From: Chloroflexota bacterium
GTDB taxonomy: Bacteria; Chloroflexota; Anaerolineae; Aggregatilineales; Phototrophicaceae
DNA length: 64,000 bases
Reading direction: 5' to 3'
Assembly (NCBI GenBank): GCA_020161935.1
Contig: JAIUNI010000005.1
Location: 248,001 to 312,000 of the forward strand
Numbering within the stretch: the first letter of the stretch is position 1; each line of letters opens with the position of its first letter. The notes under the pieces are model-generated. The model ran no database searches. It was not told the DNA's origin and was given only the letters and a program-made list of their open reading frames with translations. Below are positions 33,925 to 43,466 of the stretch, piece after piece. A program made the translations under genes and the position numbers.

Positions 33925-34943
33925 TTGAACTGGTTGATCCGTTACGCAGCGGTGACCGGCGTGCGCTCGCCCGATTGCTGACGGCTGTCGAAAACGAACG
34001 CAGCGGTATTGACGTGGCACTGGCTGAACTCTATCCTCACACGGGGCATGGGTGGGTGATTGGGCTGACGGGCGCACCGGGGACCGGCAAAAGTTCACTG
34101 GTGACTGAACTCGCCAAAGCCTACCGCAAACAGGGCGAGACGGTCGCTATCCTCGCTGTAGACCCCACTAGCCCCTTTACCGGCGGCGCAATCCTCGGCG
34201 ACCGCATCCGTATGCGTGACCTTTCTGGCGATAAAGGTGTCTTTATTCGCAGTATGGCGACACGCGGCAGCCTCGGTGGTTTGGCGCGTGCTACCCGCGA
34301 CGCGATCCGTGTGCTGGATGCTGCGGGATTTGACCGCATCCTCGTTGAAACAGTCGGCGCAGGGCAGAGCGAAGTTGATATTGTCCGCGCGGCTTATACC
34401 ACGGTGGTCATCGAAGCGCCGGGGTTAGGCGATGATGTGCAGGCGATTAAGGCCGGTATCCTCGAAATCGCTGATGTGCTGGTCGTCAATAAGGCTGACC
34501 GGCCCGGCGTGGATAGTGCCGTCAAAGCCCTGCGTACCATGCTCGAACTCGGTCATCCCGCCTCGCGCGAACAGTTGGTCACCCACCACGGCAAGTTAGT
34601 CCAATCGGAATCCCTCCAACCTCAACATTCGCAGGATATATGGATACCGCCGGTGGTGCGTACTGTGGCGACTGAAGGTCAAGGGATCGACGAACTGTTG
34701 GCCGCGATTGAAGATCACCGACACTTTTTGGCTGAGGCCGACCGCATGAAACGGCTGGAGGCACAGCATATTCAAATGGAACTGGTTGACCGCGTGCGGG
34801 ATGCATTGGTCAAGCAGTTGTTTGCCGGACTTCCGACAAGTGCGCTCGATGATATTGTGCGCCAAGTGCAGTCACGCGCCATTGATCCACAGACCGCCGT
34901 AAACCATCTTCTAGCTTTTCGACCGGTAGACGTGGCAAAATAG
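33921..34943 (+). CDS. meaB: MeaB/ArgK-type GTPase, mutase chaperone
   Basis: The 340-residue GTPase protects and reloads B12-dependent mutases. Walker A GAPGTGKSS is at residues 51-59, VDPTSPFTGGAILGDRIRM is the family signature, and RSMATRGSLGGLARAT, ETVGAGQSEVDI and VVNKADRPGV follow (the G3 and G4 motifs). The C-terminal dimerisation helices are present. It starts inside the stop codon of the B12-binding subunit gene (ATGA), so both are made together; this supports a mutase partner, not an arginine transport role. Confidence 0.95.
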   Translation: MIELVDPLRSGDRRALARLLTAVENERSGIDVALAELYPHTGHGWVIGLTGAPGTGKSSLVTELAKAYRKQGETVAILAVDPTSPFTGGAILGDRIRMRDLSGDKGVFIRSMATRGSLGGLARATRDAIRVLDAAGFDRILVETVGAGQSEVDIVRAAYTTVVIEAPGLGDDVQAIKAGILEIADVLVVNKADRPGVDSAVKALRTMLELGHPASREQLVTHHGKLVQSESLQPQHSQDIWIPPVVRTVATEGQGIDELLAAIEDHRHFLAEADRMKRLEAQHIQMELVDRVRDALVKQLFAGLPTSALDDIVRQVQSRAIDPQTAVNHLLAFRPVDVAK

Positions 34944-35027
34944 TATCCTGCGGTGGGGGTTGCCGTGAGCGCGACCCGCTGTCATATTCAATCACTCAAA
35001 TTTTAGACACAGTGCGAGGTGCAGGTT

Positions 35028-36050
35028 ATGGAGGGCGTGTTGGAAAAAGTTCCAGGTACGACCTATGTTCGAGACACGGATACCCACCGGGCGGTAGAGA
35101 ATGGGCATTTTGGGCGTATTATGCTGTTTGCGGGTTCGGCCTCGCAGTCGGTCGCTGCCGAGATCGCCGAACAATTGAAATGTCCACTTGGGGCGTATGA
35201 ACGGATCGTGTTTCCAAACGAGAACATTTTTATCCGCTTGAAGGAAAGTGTTCGCGGGCAGGATGTGTATCTCATCCAAAGTATGACGACACCCCTGCAC
35301 GATAATATTATGGAAATGTTGATTATGATCGACGCGCTCAAGCGGGACTCGGCAGGGCGTATCAATCTGGTCGTTCCATATATGTCGTATACGCGGTCGG
35401 ATAAGAAAGATCAGCCGCGTGTGCCGATTACGGCGCGATTGATGGCGAACATGATCGAAGTCGCGGGTGCCGACCGTTACATGACGGTTGACCTGCACGC
35501 GGGGCAAATTCAGGGATTCTTCAACATTCCGGGGGATGCGCTGACAGCCTTCCACCTGCTGAGTGATTACGTTAAAGAGAAGAATATTCCTGATCTGGTC
35601 GTGTGTTCGGCTGACCTCGGTTTCGCCAAGAAGGGGCGTAACTGGGCGGAGAAGCTCGATACGCCGCTGGCGATTGTCGAGAAGCGCCGTATTTTCAACA
35701 CCGGACAGGCAGAAGCGCTGGCAGTCATTGGTGACATCGAAGGCAAGAATGTGCTGCTGGTTGATGACGAAGTGCTGACCGGCGGTACGATTGTTAAGGC
35801 GGTGGAAGCCATCCGCAAGCACGGAGCGAAGGATGTTTACCTCGTCTTCACCCACGCGCTGTTGAAGGATAAAGCCTTCGAGAATTTCAGCAGTTTAGGA
35901 TTGAAAGAAATCATTACCACCAACACCGTGCCGTTTAACAACGACAAAGTGCTGCCGAATATGACAGTGCTTTCGGTCGCGCCGATGTTGGCGGAAGTCA
36001 TCCTGCGCTCGCATCAGGGGCGCAGCGTTGGCGCGTTGTTCAACGAGTAG
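35028..36050 (+). CDS. prs: Ribose-phosphate pyrophosphokinase-family protein
   Basis: The enzyme makes PRPP from ribose 5-phosphate and ATP. Seen here: the N-terminal half with SASQSVAAEIAEQLKCPLGAYERIVFPNENIFIRLKESVRGQDVYLIQS, VVPYMSYTRSDKKDQPRVPITARLMANMIEVAGADRYMTVDLHAGQIQGFF, and the PRPP loop NVLLVDDEVLTGGTIVKA. The first two follow standard Prs, but YARQDRK is replaced by YTRSDKK and the PRPP loop is a little unlike the common form. The start is uncertain: ATG 35028 follows GAGGTG with suitable spacing; a GTG at 35019 is possible. Length is about 340 residues against 310-320 for most. Confidence 0.9.
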   Translation: MEGVLEKVPGTTYVRDTDTHRAVENGHFGRIMLFAGSASQSVAAEIAEQLKCPLGAYERIVFPNENIFIRLKESVRGQDVYLIQSMTTPLHDNIMEMLIMIDALKRDSAGRINLVVPYMSYTRSDKKDQPRVPITARLMANMIEVAGADRYMTVDLHAGQIQGFFNIPGDALTAFHLLSDYVKEKNIPDLVVCSADLGFAKKGRNWAEKLDTPLAIVEKRRIFNTGQAEALAVIGDIEGKNVLLVDDEVLTGGTIVKAVEAIRKHGAKDVYLVFTHALLKDKAFENFSSLGLKEIITTNTVPFNNDKVLPNMTVLSVAPMLAEVILRSHQGRSVGALFNE

Positions 36051-36075
36051 CCGCGTAGACTAAGCGACACTGCTC

Positions 36076-36110
36076 ATCCCCACTTCAATATGTTGGAGTG
36101 GGGATTTTTA
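36076..36110 (+). terminator. Intrinsic terminator after prs
   Basis: ATCCCCACT pairs with AGTGGGGAT around a 12-base loop and TTTTTA follows. Confidence 0.85.
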
Positions 36111-36116
36111 TTGAAC

Positions 36117-37145
36117 CTATGGTCGCCCAAATACCGAGATGATTGGATTCTGCCCGAACAAGCTGATTTCCAACGTTTGAACAGGCTGCAAATAGTTGAA
36201 CTGCAAGAGGTGAGGGACGCTCGTCAGGATAGCGACACGGCCTTCCTCGTGAATGATACGTTCGAGTTCGCTGCACACCTGCTGGTAAAACGAACCGAGT
36301 TCTTCATTCACCACCGTTTGCCGACCCCACGGTAAATTGGTCACGATGCGGCGGACGCTGCTATCCCGCAGGGGCAGCACCCGCGCGTCCCACTGCTCGA
36401 CCTCACCTTGAACCGCCGCGTCTTTCATGTTTTGCCGTGTCGCATTAATCGCGTCGGGGTCATTGTCGCCGCCCTGCACGGCAGCACCCATCAGCGCAGC
36501 TTCGATCAAGATCGTGCCAGAACCACAGCAGGGGTCGAGCAAACGCTGACCGGCCTGCACATCCACCAGTCGCAGCATCGCCGCCGCGACGGTTGGCTTG
36601 AGCGCACCGGGGCGTTCGACCATCTTATATAAGCGCTCATGCTGCGCGTGTGTGCCGAGCCGCACACCAACGATTGCCTGTTCATGCTCGATAAACACGC
36701 GAATGTTGAGGTTCGCGTCGCGGTCATCCGGCGTGTATGCCCACCCGTGGTTGAAGGTGATCGAGTCGGCGATACTGACTTTTACCTCATCAGCCGTGTA
36801 GTTGCGCTTACCGATAAAGCTGACACTGACCGAAAATTTGGGTTTCTCCGGTATCGGGCGCACACTGTTGATCTGTGCCGCTGCTTGCGTGACTTCTAAG
36901 TGGTCGCTCCATGCGTTGAACTGCGCCAGCATATCGCGGGTATGCAGTACGTCCTCCCAACTGCCAACTGTCAGATAAACATCATCGACCGTTCGCAGGT
37001 TGAGCAGCAGCGCGAGTGAACCGGAACACTCGGCATTAATGCGCCGGTAGCTGGTACTGCTCACCGTGATGTCGGGCAGGGCAGCGATTTCATCCGCGCT
37101 GATCGTTTCAAGCCCGCGCGTGGTCAAAACAAAGATTGAGCTCAA
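36117..37145 (-). CDS. THUMP-domain RNA methyltransferase (tRNA/rRNA guanine-N2 type)
   Basis: The 342-residue protein has an N-terminal ferredoxin-like/THUMP part (IFVLTTRGLETISADEIAAL, then IRPIPEKPKFSVSVSFIGKRNYTADEV) and a C-terminal UPF0020 methyltransferase: LLDPCCGSGTILIEAALMGA (motif I) and RRIVTNLPWGRQTVV (NLPWG, motif IV). The NPPYG/NLPWG group modifies a guanine N2 in tRNA position 6 (Trm14/TrmN) or in 23S rRNA (RlmL). The length is near that of TrmN. The gene is transcribed alone, convergent with prs and divergent from secA. Confidence 0.88.
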   Translation of the reverse strand: MSSIFVLTTRGLETISADEIAALPDITVSSTSYRRINAECSGSLALLLNLRTVDDVYLTVGSWEDVLHTRDMLAQFNAWSDHLEVTQAAAQINSVRPIPEKPKFSVSVSFIGKRNYTADEVKVSIADSITFNHGWAYTPDDRDANLNIRVFIEHEQAIVGVRLGTHAQHERLYKMVERPGALKPTVAAAMLRLVDVQAGQRLLDPCCGSGTILIEAALMGAAVQGGDNDPDAINATRQNMKDAAVQGEVEQWDARVLPLRDSSVRRIVTNLPWGRQTVVNEELGSFYQQVCSELERIIHEEGRVAILTSVPHLLQFNYLQPVQTLEISLFGQNPIISVFGRP

Positions 37146-37317
37146 GTTGTAGCCTTTACTGTACAGATAGCCATTTTCTCAATTCCCTATCGCAAAATTT
37201 TTACGTAAGATTAATGCGGTTCAATGTTCAATGCAGCATAGCCTGTATTATAATCGCCCTTACGGGTTGTCGTAGACGCAATTCATATGATGAGCTAAAC
37301 CTTTGCTTATCCGATTG

Positions 37318-37326
37318 TGTTATAAT
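37318..37326 (+). promoter_or_regulatory. Extended -10 promoter of secA
   Basis: TGTTATAAT (TGn plus TATAAT) lies 48 bases before the secA ATG. A TTGCTT occurs upstream but only 12 bases away, too near for a normal -35. Confidence 0.6.
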
Positions 37327-37374
37327 CCCAACTCGTAGCACCATACCTGAAACGGGTTGGAAATTGAGGTAAGC

Positions 37375-40212
37375 ATGTTTAAAAGTCTAGTCAAAATGGT
37401 CGCGGGAGACCCTGTTGAGCGTGCGCTTTCCCGTTACCGTGAAGTCGTAGAGCGTGTTAACGCGCTTGAACCGGCGATGAAGCAGCTTTCAGACGACGCA
37501 CTCCGCGCGAAAACCGCTGAATTTAAGGTGCGCCTCGAAGGTATTGAAGAACTCCCTGAACTGAAAAAAGCACTTGATGAACTATTAGTGGAGGCTTATG
37601 CCGTCGTGCGCGAGGCTTCACGCCGCACCATCGGCCTGCGCCATTACGACGTGCAGTTGATTGGTGGTATGGTACTGCATCAAGGGCGTATCGCTGAAAT
37701 GAAGACCGGTGAAGGTAAAACCCTCGTCGCCAGCCTGCCGCTGTATCTCAACGCGCTTTCCGGTCGCGGTGTGCATCTGGTTACGCCTAACGACTACCTG
37801 AGCAAGTTCGGTGTCCAGCAGATGGGGCCGATTTACAATGCGCTCGGTATGAGTGTCGCGGTGATCCAGAGCAAGGGTGACAGCCCCGACCCTGAAGCCG
37901 GTTCATTCATGTTTGACCCTGATTACCAATCGTCTGACCCGCGTTACCAGAACCTGCGCCCCTGCAAGCGCCGCGAGTGTTACGATGCCGACATTACCTA
38001 TGGCACGAACAACGAATACGGCTTCGATTACCTGCGCGACAATATGGTGATCGAGTTGGAACAGATGGTGCAGCGCCAAGACCTGTACTATGCCATTGTC
38101 GACGAAGTGGACAACATTCTCATCGACGAAGCCCGTACACCGCTGATTATCTCCGGCCCCTCGGATGAACCTTCTGACTTTTACAAGCAGTTTGCCCAAC
38201 TCGTCAAAATCTTGAAGCCCAGCACTGATGAAAGTGTCGAGGCTAAAGAACCCGACGGTGATTACGTGCTGGATATTAAAGACCGGATCGTCTACCTGAC
38301 CGAACAGGGCGTGGAAAAGGTCGAACGCCGCTTGGGTATCGAGCAGTTGTATCACCCGAATAACTCGGAAATGATCCCCTACTTGGATAACTCGCTCCGC
38401 GCGATGACGCTTTACCACCGCGATAAGGAATATGTGGTGGCGAATGGGCGCGACGGCCTTGAAATCGTCATCGTTGACGAATTTACCGGTCGTTTGATGG
38501 TCGGTCGCCGTTTCTCCGAAGGTTTGCACCAAGCGATTGAAGCGAAAGAAGGCTTAAAAGTTCGCCGTGAAAACCTCACACTGGCGACCATCACCTTCCA
38601 GAATTTCTTCCGCATGTACGACAAGCTGGCTGGTATGACCGGTACGGCGCTGACTGAAGCCGAAGAATTCGAGAAGATTTACAACCTCGAAGTCGTGGCT
38701 ATCCCCACGAACTTGCCGATTATCCGTAAGGACTACGAAGACCTCATCTACATGAATGAGGCGGCCAAGTTCAAGTCAGTGGTTGATGAGATTAAAGAAC
38801 GCAACAAGGTCGGGCAGCCAGTACTGGTGGGTACGGTCGCCATCGAAACTTCGGAACGGTTGAGCAAAGCGCTTGACCGTGCGGGTGTGAAACACGAAGT
38901 CCTGAACGCCAAGCAGCACGAACGTGAAGCGGGTATCATCGCCCAAGCCGGACGTTTCGGTGCCGTCACTATCGCTACCAACATGGCCGGTCGTGGTGTC
39001 GATATTTTGCTCGGTGGTAACCCCGATGGTATCGCCCGTGAAAATCTGCGGAAGCAGGGCATCGAGTTCGCAACGATGACACATGAACAGTGGCAAACCG
39101 CTTTTAACGAAGCCAAAGCCCAATGTGAAATCGAGCGCCAAAAAGTGCTGGAACAGGGCGGCTTGTTCGTTCTCGGTACCGAGCGCCACGAAGCCCGTCG
39201 TATCGACAACCAGCTTCGCGGTCGCTGCGGCCGTCAAGGTGATCCCGGTGAATCACGTTTCTACCTCAGCCTCGAAGACGACCTGATGAAGCGCTTCGGC
39301 GGCGACCGTGTGAAGGGCTTCATGTCGTGGGCGAATATGCCAGAAGACGAGCCGATTGAACACCGGATGATTAGCAATTCCATCGGTCAGGCGCAGGTGC
39401 GTGTTGAAGGCTACAACTTTGATATGCGGAAGCGTGTCTTGGAATACGACGATGTGGTGAACAAGCAGCGCGAGGTCATTTATGCCCAGCGCCGCGATGT
39501 CCTCAAGAAAGATACCATGCGCGAGGATTACACCAAAATCCTCGATAATGCCGTCATCGAACTGGTTGACGAATATACGCCAGAAGAGGTATCGCCGGAA
39601 GAATGGGATTTGGAAGGGCTGTACCGCCGTGCCTTGACGATCTTCCCGGTTCCCGAACACATCTCCCCCGAAACGTTAGGGGGTAAAGATGTCGAGGTAA
39701 TCGAAGAAACCTTGCTGAACGCCGTGAATGAAGTATATGACCGCAAGACCACCGAATTGGGCGGCGAGATGATGCCGAAAGTCGAACGCTGGGCGATGCT
39801 CCGCGCGGTTGATCAACACTGGCAGCGTCATTTGACCGATCTCGATGTACTGCGTGAAGGTATCGGCCTGATGTCGGTCGCGCAGCGTGACCCGCTGGTC
39901 GAATACAAGCGCGAATCCTACAGCATGTGGCAGGGGATGATGGATGAAATCCGCACCCAAGCTGCCTACCAACTGCTGACGGTGCAGGTCGCGCCGCGTA
40001 TTGCGCGTCGTCCTCAGCAGCAGGTGCAACTGCTGAAGCCAACCGCGACCGTGACGGCTACGTCTGGCGCGGGAAGCACAGGCGCTGCCGAAACCCGACC
40101 GGAGCCGGTACGCGCTCAAATCAAGCTGGGTCGTAACGATCCTTGCTGGTGCGGCAGTGGGAAGAAGTATAAGAACTGCCATCTGAAAGACGACCAAGCA
40201 AAAGCGAAATAA
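37375..40212 (+). CDS. secA: Protein translocase ATPase SecA
   Basis: SecA drives preprotein export through SecYEG. Seen: QLIGGMVLHQGRIAEMKTGEGKT (Walker A), VDEVDNILIDEARTPLIISG (DEAD-like Walker B), FFRMYDKLAGMTGTA, ATNMAGRGVDI and RRIDNQLRGRCGRQGDPG (helicase motifs V-VI) and the C-terminal zinc-binding SEC-C motif GRNDPCWCGSGKKYKNCH. The ATG at 37375 follows GAGGTAAGC, giving 945 residues. An insertion SSDPRYQNLRPCKRRECYDADITYGT before the Walker B region is also found in Chloroflexota proteins, which fits the likely origin. Confidence 0.97.
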   Translation: MFKSLVKMVAGDPVERALSRYREVVERVNALEPAMKQLSDDALRAKTAEFKVRLEGIEELPELKKALDELLVEAYAVVREASRRTIGLRHYDVQLIGGMVLHQGRIAEMKTGEGKTLVASLPLYLNALSGRGVHLVTPNDYLSKFGVQQMGPIYNALGMSVAVIQSKGDSPDPEAGSFMFDPDYQSSDPRYQNLRPCKRRECYDADITYGTNNEYGFDYLRDNMVIELEQMVQRQDLYYAIVDEVDNILIDEARTPLIISGPSDEPSDFYKQFAQLVKILKPSTDESVEAKEPDGDYVLDIKDRIVYLTEQGVEKVERRLGIEQLYHPNNSEMIPYLDNSLRAMTLYHRDKEYVVANGRDGLEIVIVDEFTGRLMVGRRFSEGLHQAIEAKEGLKVRRENLTLATITFQNFFRMYDKLAGMTGTALTEAEEFEKIYNLEVVAIPTNLPIIRKDYEDLIYMNEAAKFKSVVDEIKERNKVGQPVLVGTVAIETSERLSKALDRAGVKHEVLNAKQHEREAGIIAQAGRFGAVTIATNMAGRGVDILLGGNPDGIARENLRKQGIEFATMTHEQWQTAFNEAKAQCEIERQKVLEQGGLFVLGTERHEARRIDNQLRGRCGRQGDPGESRFYLSLEDDLMKRFGGDRVKGFMSWANMPEDEPIEHRMISNSIGQAQVRVEGYNFDMRKRVLEYDDVVNKQREVIYAQRRDVLKKDTMREDYTKILDNAVIELVDEYTPEEVSPEEWDLEGLYRRALTIFPVPEHISPETLGGKDVEVIEETLLNAVNEVYDRKTTELGGEMMPKVERWAMLRAVDQHWQRHLTDLDVLREGIGLMSVAQRDPLVEYKRESYSMWQGMMDEIRTQAAYQLLTVQVAPRIARRPQQQVQLLKPTATVTATSGAGSTGAAETRPEPVRAQIKLGRNDPCWCGSGKKYKNCHLKDDQAKAK

Positions 40213-40226
40213 TTCCGGGTGATTTT

Positions 40227-40250
40227 AAGAGGGCGGCTCCGGCTGCCCTT
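40227..40250 (+). terminator. GC-rich stem-loop after secA
   Basis: AAGAGGGCGGC-TCCG-GCTGCCCTT forms a stem with one G-T pair and one bulge. No U run follows, so termination may be weak. Confidence 0.45.
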
Positions 40251-40315
40251 ATGCAAACACATCGCTGTTTTCATGACCGTTCGTAACCGTGCAGTTATGG
40301 GATGGGGTATGCCGA

Positions 40316-40687
40316 ATGACTCGTATGGATGTTGGACCACGTTTGGGTGATGATCTGGAGCCGAAAATGATCGAGTTCCTGCATGACAAAGTGAATAATT
40401 TTGTCAAATGGGACCTTGTTCGTTTTTTTCACGATAATCCGCATACAGCAGATACCGCCGAAAATATCGCGCGTTATACCGGGCGCGATATTCTAACCAT
40501 CACCGACGAACTGGCCGAGTTGGTGGGCGCGGGGGTGCTGCTGGGTCAGATGGTCGCGGGGCGTGCTATCTACACGTTGGCTGATGACCGCCAGATGCGC
40601 GAGATGGTAAACACGTTCGTACGCGCTTGTGACGACCGTATGTTCCGCGTGAAAGCTATTTATCACGTCATCCGCAGTATGCGCTGA
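40316..40687 (+). CDS. Small winged-helix-like protein of unknown function
   Basis: This 123-residue protein is not matched to a known family. The middle part DLVRFFHDNPHTADTAENIARYTGRDILTITDELAELVGAGVLLGQMVAGRAIYTLADD reads as a helix-turn-helix followed by a wing, as in MarR- or PadR-type folds. The ATG at 40316 is preferred as GGGG precedes it by eight bases. The following two genes are small membrane proteins transcribed in the same direction, so it may regulate or sense for them. Confidence 0.6.
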   Translation: MTRMDVGPRLGDDLEPKMIEFLHDKVNNFVKWDLVRFFHDNPHTADTAENIARYTGRDILTITDELAELVGAGVLLGQMVAGRAIYTLADDRQMREMVNTFVRACDDRMFRVKAIYHVIRSMR

Positions 40688-40714
40688 ACCCCTTCAAATC
40701 AGTAAGGTTTTGCT

Positions 40715-41008
40715 GTGGCAGCCGTATCACTGAGCCAGTTTTTGACATTGTACGTGTGGTTCCCACTGGCTTTTGTGCTCGTGTTTTTGCTGCTGATCGC
40801 CCGCTTTTATCAGCGCTTTGCTTCCGAGCGAACCTTCTTTGAATGGTTTGCGGTTCCCATTTTGTTCTTTGGGGCTGCCGTCATGCGCTACGCCAGCATT
40901 GGGCAGATTGCGGGTGATCTGCCCGGTGATCTTCTGATGGGGGTCGCTGGAATGACACTGCTGTCGCTGTCGGTGTTCTTATACTATCGGATGACCCAGA
41001 ACCGCTAA
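40715..41008 (+). CDS. Small membrane protein of unknown function
   Basis: The 97-residue product starts at GTG 40715 with AAGG eleven bases before. It has about three membrane helices (TLYVWFPLAFVLVFLLLIARFY, FFEWFAVPILFFGAAVMRY, LLMGVAGMTLLSLSVFLYY). No motif that identifies a family is seen. It is separated from the next membrane protein gene by 13 bases that contain a good ribosome binding site, so both are probably co-transcribed. Confidence 0.6.
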   Translation: MAAVSLSQFLTLYVWFPLAFVLVFLLLIARFYQRFASERTFFEWFAVPILFFGAAVMRYASIGQIAGDLPGDLLMGVAGMTLLSLSVFLYYRMTQNR

Positions 41009-41021
41009 TGGGAGGTGGCAA

Positions 41022-41333
41022 GTGGCAGGCAGCTTAATCGCTTCGGTAGGGCTGTTGGCAGTAGCTGTGGCACTTCTCGTACTCGGTTTGCTCAGTAAGC
41101 GATTGGGCAAAGTCACCCGCGCACCCGGTTATTACCGTGTGTTCTTTGTTGCAGCGGGGTTGATGATCGTCAGTATGTTAGCGCGTTTGATTGATGCCTT
41201 GAATGCTCATGTTCCGCACGCGGATGAAGCCACCTCGGTGATTCTTTATCTCGGTTTACCAGCTTTTGCCCTTACGATAAGTTTAATTATTGCGTGGCGC
41301 TATTGGAGTTGGTTGTTAGCGGAACGCAGCTAA
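41022..41333 (+). CDS. Small membrane protein of unknown function
   Basis: The 103-residue product starts at GTG 41022 just after a near-ideal ribosome binding site (GGGAGGTGG). Three membrane helices are seen (LIASVGLLAVAVALLVLGLL, VFFVAAGLMIVSMLARLI, VILYLGLPAFALTISLIIAWRY). It resembles no named family. It is the third gene of the row with the winged-helix-like protein; a two-protein membrane complex is possible. Confidence 0.6.
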   Translation: MAGSLIASVGLLAVAVALLVLGLLSKRLGKVTRAPGYYRVFFVAAGLMIVSMLARLIDALNAHVPHADEATSVILYLGLPAFALTISLIIAWRYWSWLLAERS

Positions 41334-41477
41334 TGATAATATAGATTGAGTTATTGAGTTCATTTGAGAAAACAATACAGCCTTTAGCGAGTTTGAGTGT
41401 GTTTGGCGTTCAGGTCTGGAACCCTCTTTATTTCTGCCACCACACCTAAAAACTCAAGGTCTGTCACGGGGGACAAG

Positions 41478-42524
41478 TTGACTGACGATCACCTTCTGCG
41501 TACGATGCAGGCTATGCCGAAGATTGAACTGCACCGCCATTTGGAAGGGTCGATTCGTCTTTCAACGATGGTTGAAGTGGCGAAAGAATACGGGATCGAA
41601 ATGCCGGAATACGACATCGAAATGCTGCGCCCGTTCGTCCAGATGATGCCGACCGAACCCCACAATTCGCAGCACTTCCTTGCCAAATTCATGACGATCC
41701 GCCAGTTTTTCCTGTCGGATACGATTATCCGCCGTATGACCCGTGAAGTCGTGGCGGACGCGGCGGCTGATAACATCAAATACCTCGAACTGCGCTTTAC
41801 CCCCCGTGCGCTTGCCAATATTATCGACTGTCCCTTTGAAGATGTCATTCATTGGGTGGCGGCAGAAGCGGCTTTAGCGGTTGACCAATACGGCACACAG
41901 GTGCGCTTAATTGTGTCGGTCAACCGTCACGAAAGCATCGAGATTGCCGAGCGTACTTTAGATGCGATTATAGCCATCAACAGCCCGTATGTGGCAGCCG
42001 TTGATTTAGCCGGTAATGAAAAAGACTTTCCCGCCGAACCGTTCCAAGATTTTTTTGAACGCGCCAAAGGAACCGGTTTAGGCGTGACTGTCCATGCGGG
42101 GGAGTGGGGCGAACTCGAAAACATCCGTACTGCCGTCGCGGTACTCCATGCGGATCGCATTGGTCATGGTGTACGCGCGTGGGAAGATATGGCATTGTGC
42201 GACTGGCTCATCGAGCGCGGCGTGGTGTTGGAAGTCTGCCCGACGAGTAATGTCCACAGCGGCGCGGTGCGTGATTGGGCGCAGCACCCCCTCAGCCAGC
42301 TTTACCGGCACGGTGTCATCACCACCTTGAATACCGATGACCCTCTCGTCAGTAACATCACGCTGACGGATGAGTTGGTGCGGGTCGTCGAGCATATGGG
42401 TTTTACGGTGCATGACATTAAACAGCACATGCTGAACGCCGCCAAAGCAGCATTCTTGCCGCCCCAAGAGCGCGAGATCTTGGTATCGCAATTTGAATCT
42501 GCGCTCGGCATAATTCCCTCATAA
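41478..42524 (+). CDS. add: Adenosine deaminase
   Basis: The enzyme hydrolyses adenosine to inosine. The zinc-binding HxH is in ELHRHLEGSIR (His19, His21), the catalytic glutamate and His in TVHAGEWGE, RIGHGVRAWED, then EVCPTSNVHSGAV and LNTDDPLVSN; all are typical for the family. A TTG start at 41478 with GGGGGA before it gives 348 residues, a normal size; a GTG further upstream (41397) is also in frame. The neighbours are unrelated metabolic genes. Confidence 0.9.
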   Translation: MTDDHLLRTMQAMPKIELHRHLEGSIRLSTMVEVAKEYGIEMPEYDIEMLRPFVQMMPTEPHNSQHFLAKFMTIRQFFLSDTIIRRMTREVVADAAADNIKYLELRFTPRALANIIDCPFEDVIHWVAAEAALAVDQYGTQVRLIVSVNRHESIEIAERTLDAIIAINSPYVAAVDLAGNEKDFPAEPFQDFFERAKGTGLGVTVHAGEWGELENIRTAVAVLHADRIGHGVRAWEDMALCDWLIERGVVLEVCPTSNVHSGAVRDWAQHPLSQLYRHGVITTLNTDDPLVSNITLTDELVRVVEHMGFTVHDIKQHMLNAAKAAFLPPQEREILVSQFESALGIIPS

Positions 42525-42555
42525 CGAAAACCGCATCGTTCATAAAAGGTTTTTT

Positions 42556-43419
42556 ATGCTGCAAATTGGCGATATTCGCATTCATATGATTAACGAGTCG
42601 CATATTATGGTTGACCCCGGTGGTGCGTTTGGCCTCGTGCCGCGTGTCCTCTGGTCGCCGCTGCTGCCGCCGGATGCCAACCACCTCGTCCCGATGATTC
42701 ACAATAACTTGGTCGTACAAACCAGTGGTAAGAATATCTTGGTGGATACCGGACACGGCACGAAAATGACCGAGAAGCAAAAGGGCTTTATTCAACTTAC
42801 CAACCCGCGCGGCTCGATGACCGAATGCCTCGCCCGTATTGGCTTGACACCGGCTGACATTCATATCGTGATTGATACCCATCTGCACGCCGATCATTCA
42901 GGCGGCAATACCAGCTATGACGAAGCGGGTAGAGTGGTTGCCACCTTCCCGAACGCCACTTACTATGTGCAGCAGCGCGAATACGAAGACGCAATGCGCC
43001 CCAACGAACGCACCCGCGCTACCTATATCCCCATGAACTATCAGCCGTTATACGAGTCGGGGCAGATGCAGTTACTTGATGGCGATACCGAGATTTTCTC
43101 CGGCATCACCGGACACGTCACGCCCGGTCATACCCCCGGTCACATGAGCATCCGCTTCGAAAGTAACGGCGAGCAGGGTTTATTTGTGTGCGACATGGCG
43201 AGCTATGCCATCCACTTTGAACGCCTCGGCTGGATGACGGGCTACGATGTTGAACCGCTCGTCACGCTCGAAACCAAACGCCATTGGCAAAAGTGGGCGC
43301 TCGAAACCCATGCCACCTTGATCTTCGCCCACGACTCGCAGCGGGTAGTCGGTCATTATGTGATGGGTGCTGATGGCAAAGCTGCGGTCGTACCTGTGGA
43401 TAACGTCGAATTTGTGTAA
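42556..43419 (+). CDS. Metallo-beta-lactamase-fold hydrolase
   Basis: The 287-residue protein has the MBL signature THLHADHSGG (His109, His111, Asp113, His114) and later TPGHTPGHMSI and the GLFVCDMA aspartate, so two zinc ions can be bound. The N-terminal strand NLVVQTSGKNILVDTGHG is also typical. AHL-lactonases and alkylsulfatase-like hydrolases look like this; the substrate cannot be told. It follows add with a 31-base gap. Confidence 0.85.
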   Translation: MLQIGDIRIHMINESHIMVDPGGAFGLVPRVLWSPLLPPDANHLVPMIHNNLVVQTSGKNILVDTGHGTKMTEKQKGFIQLTNPRGSMTECLARIGLTPADIHIVIDTHLHADHSGGNTSYDEAGRVVATFPNATYYVQQREYEDAMRPNERTRATYIPMNYQPLYESGQMQLLDGDTEIFSGITGHVTPGHTPGHMSIRFESNGEQGLFVCDMASYAIHFERLGWMTGYDVEPLVTLETKRHWQKWALETHATLIFAHDSQRVVGHYVMGADGKAAVVPVDNVEFV

Positions 43420-43466
43420 CATTCCAGTGAAACATCAACAGCGTTCTCCGTTTATACGCTTTCCTG

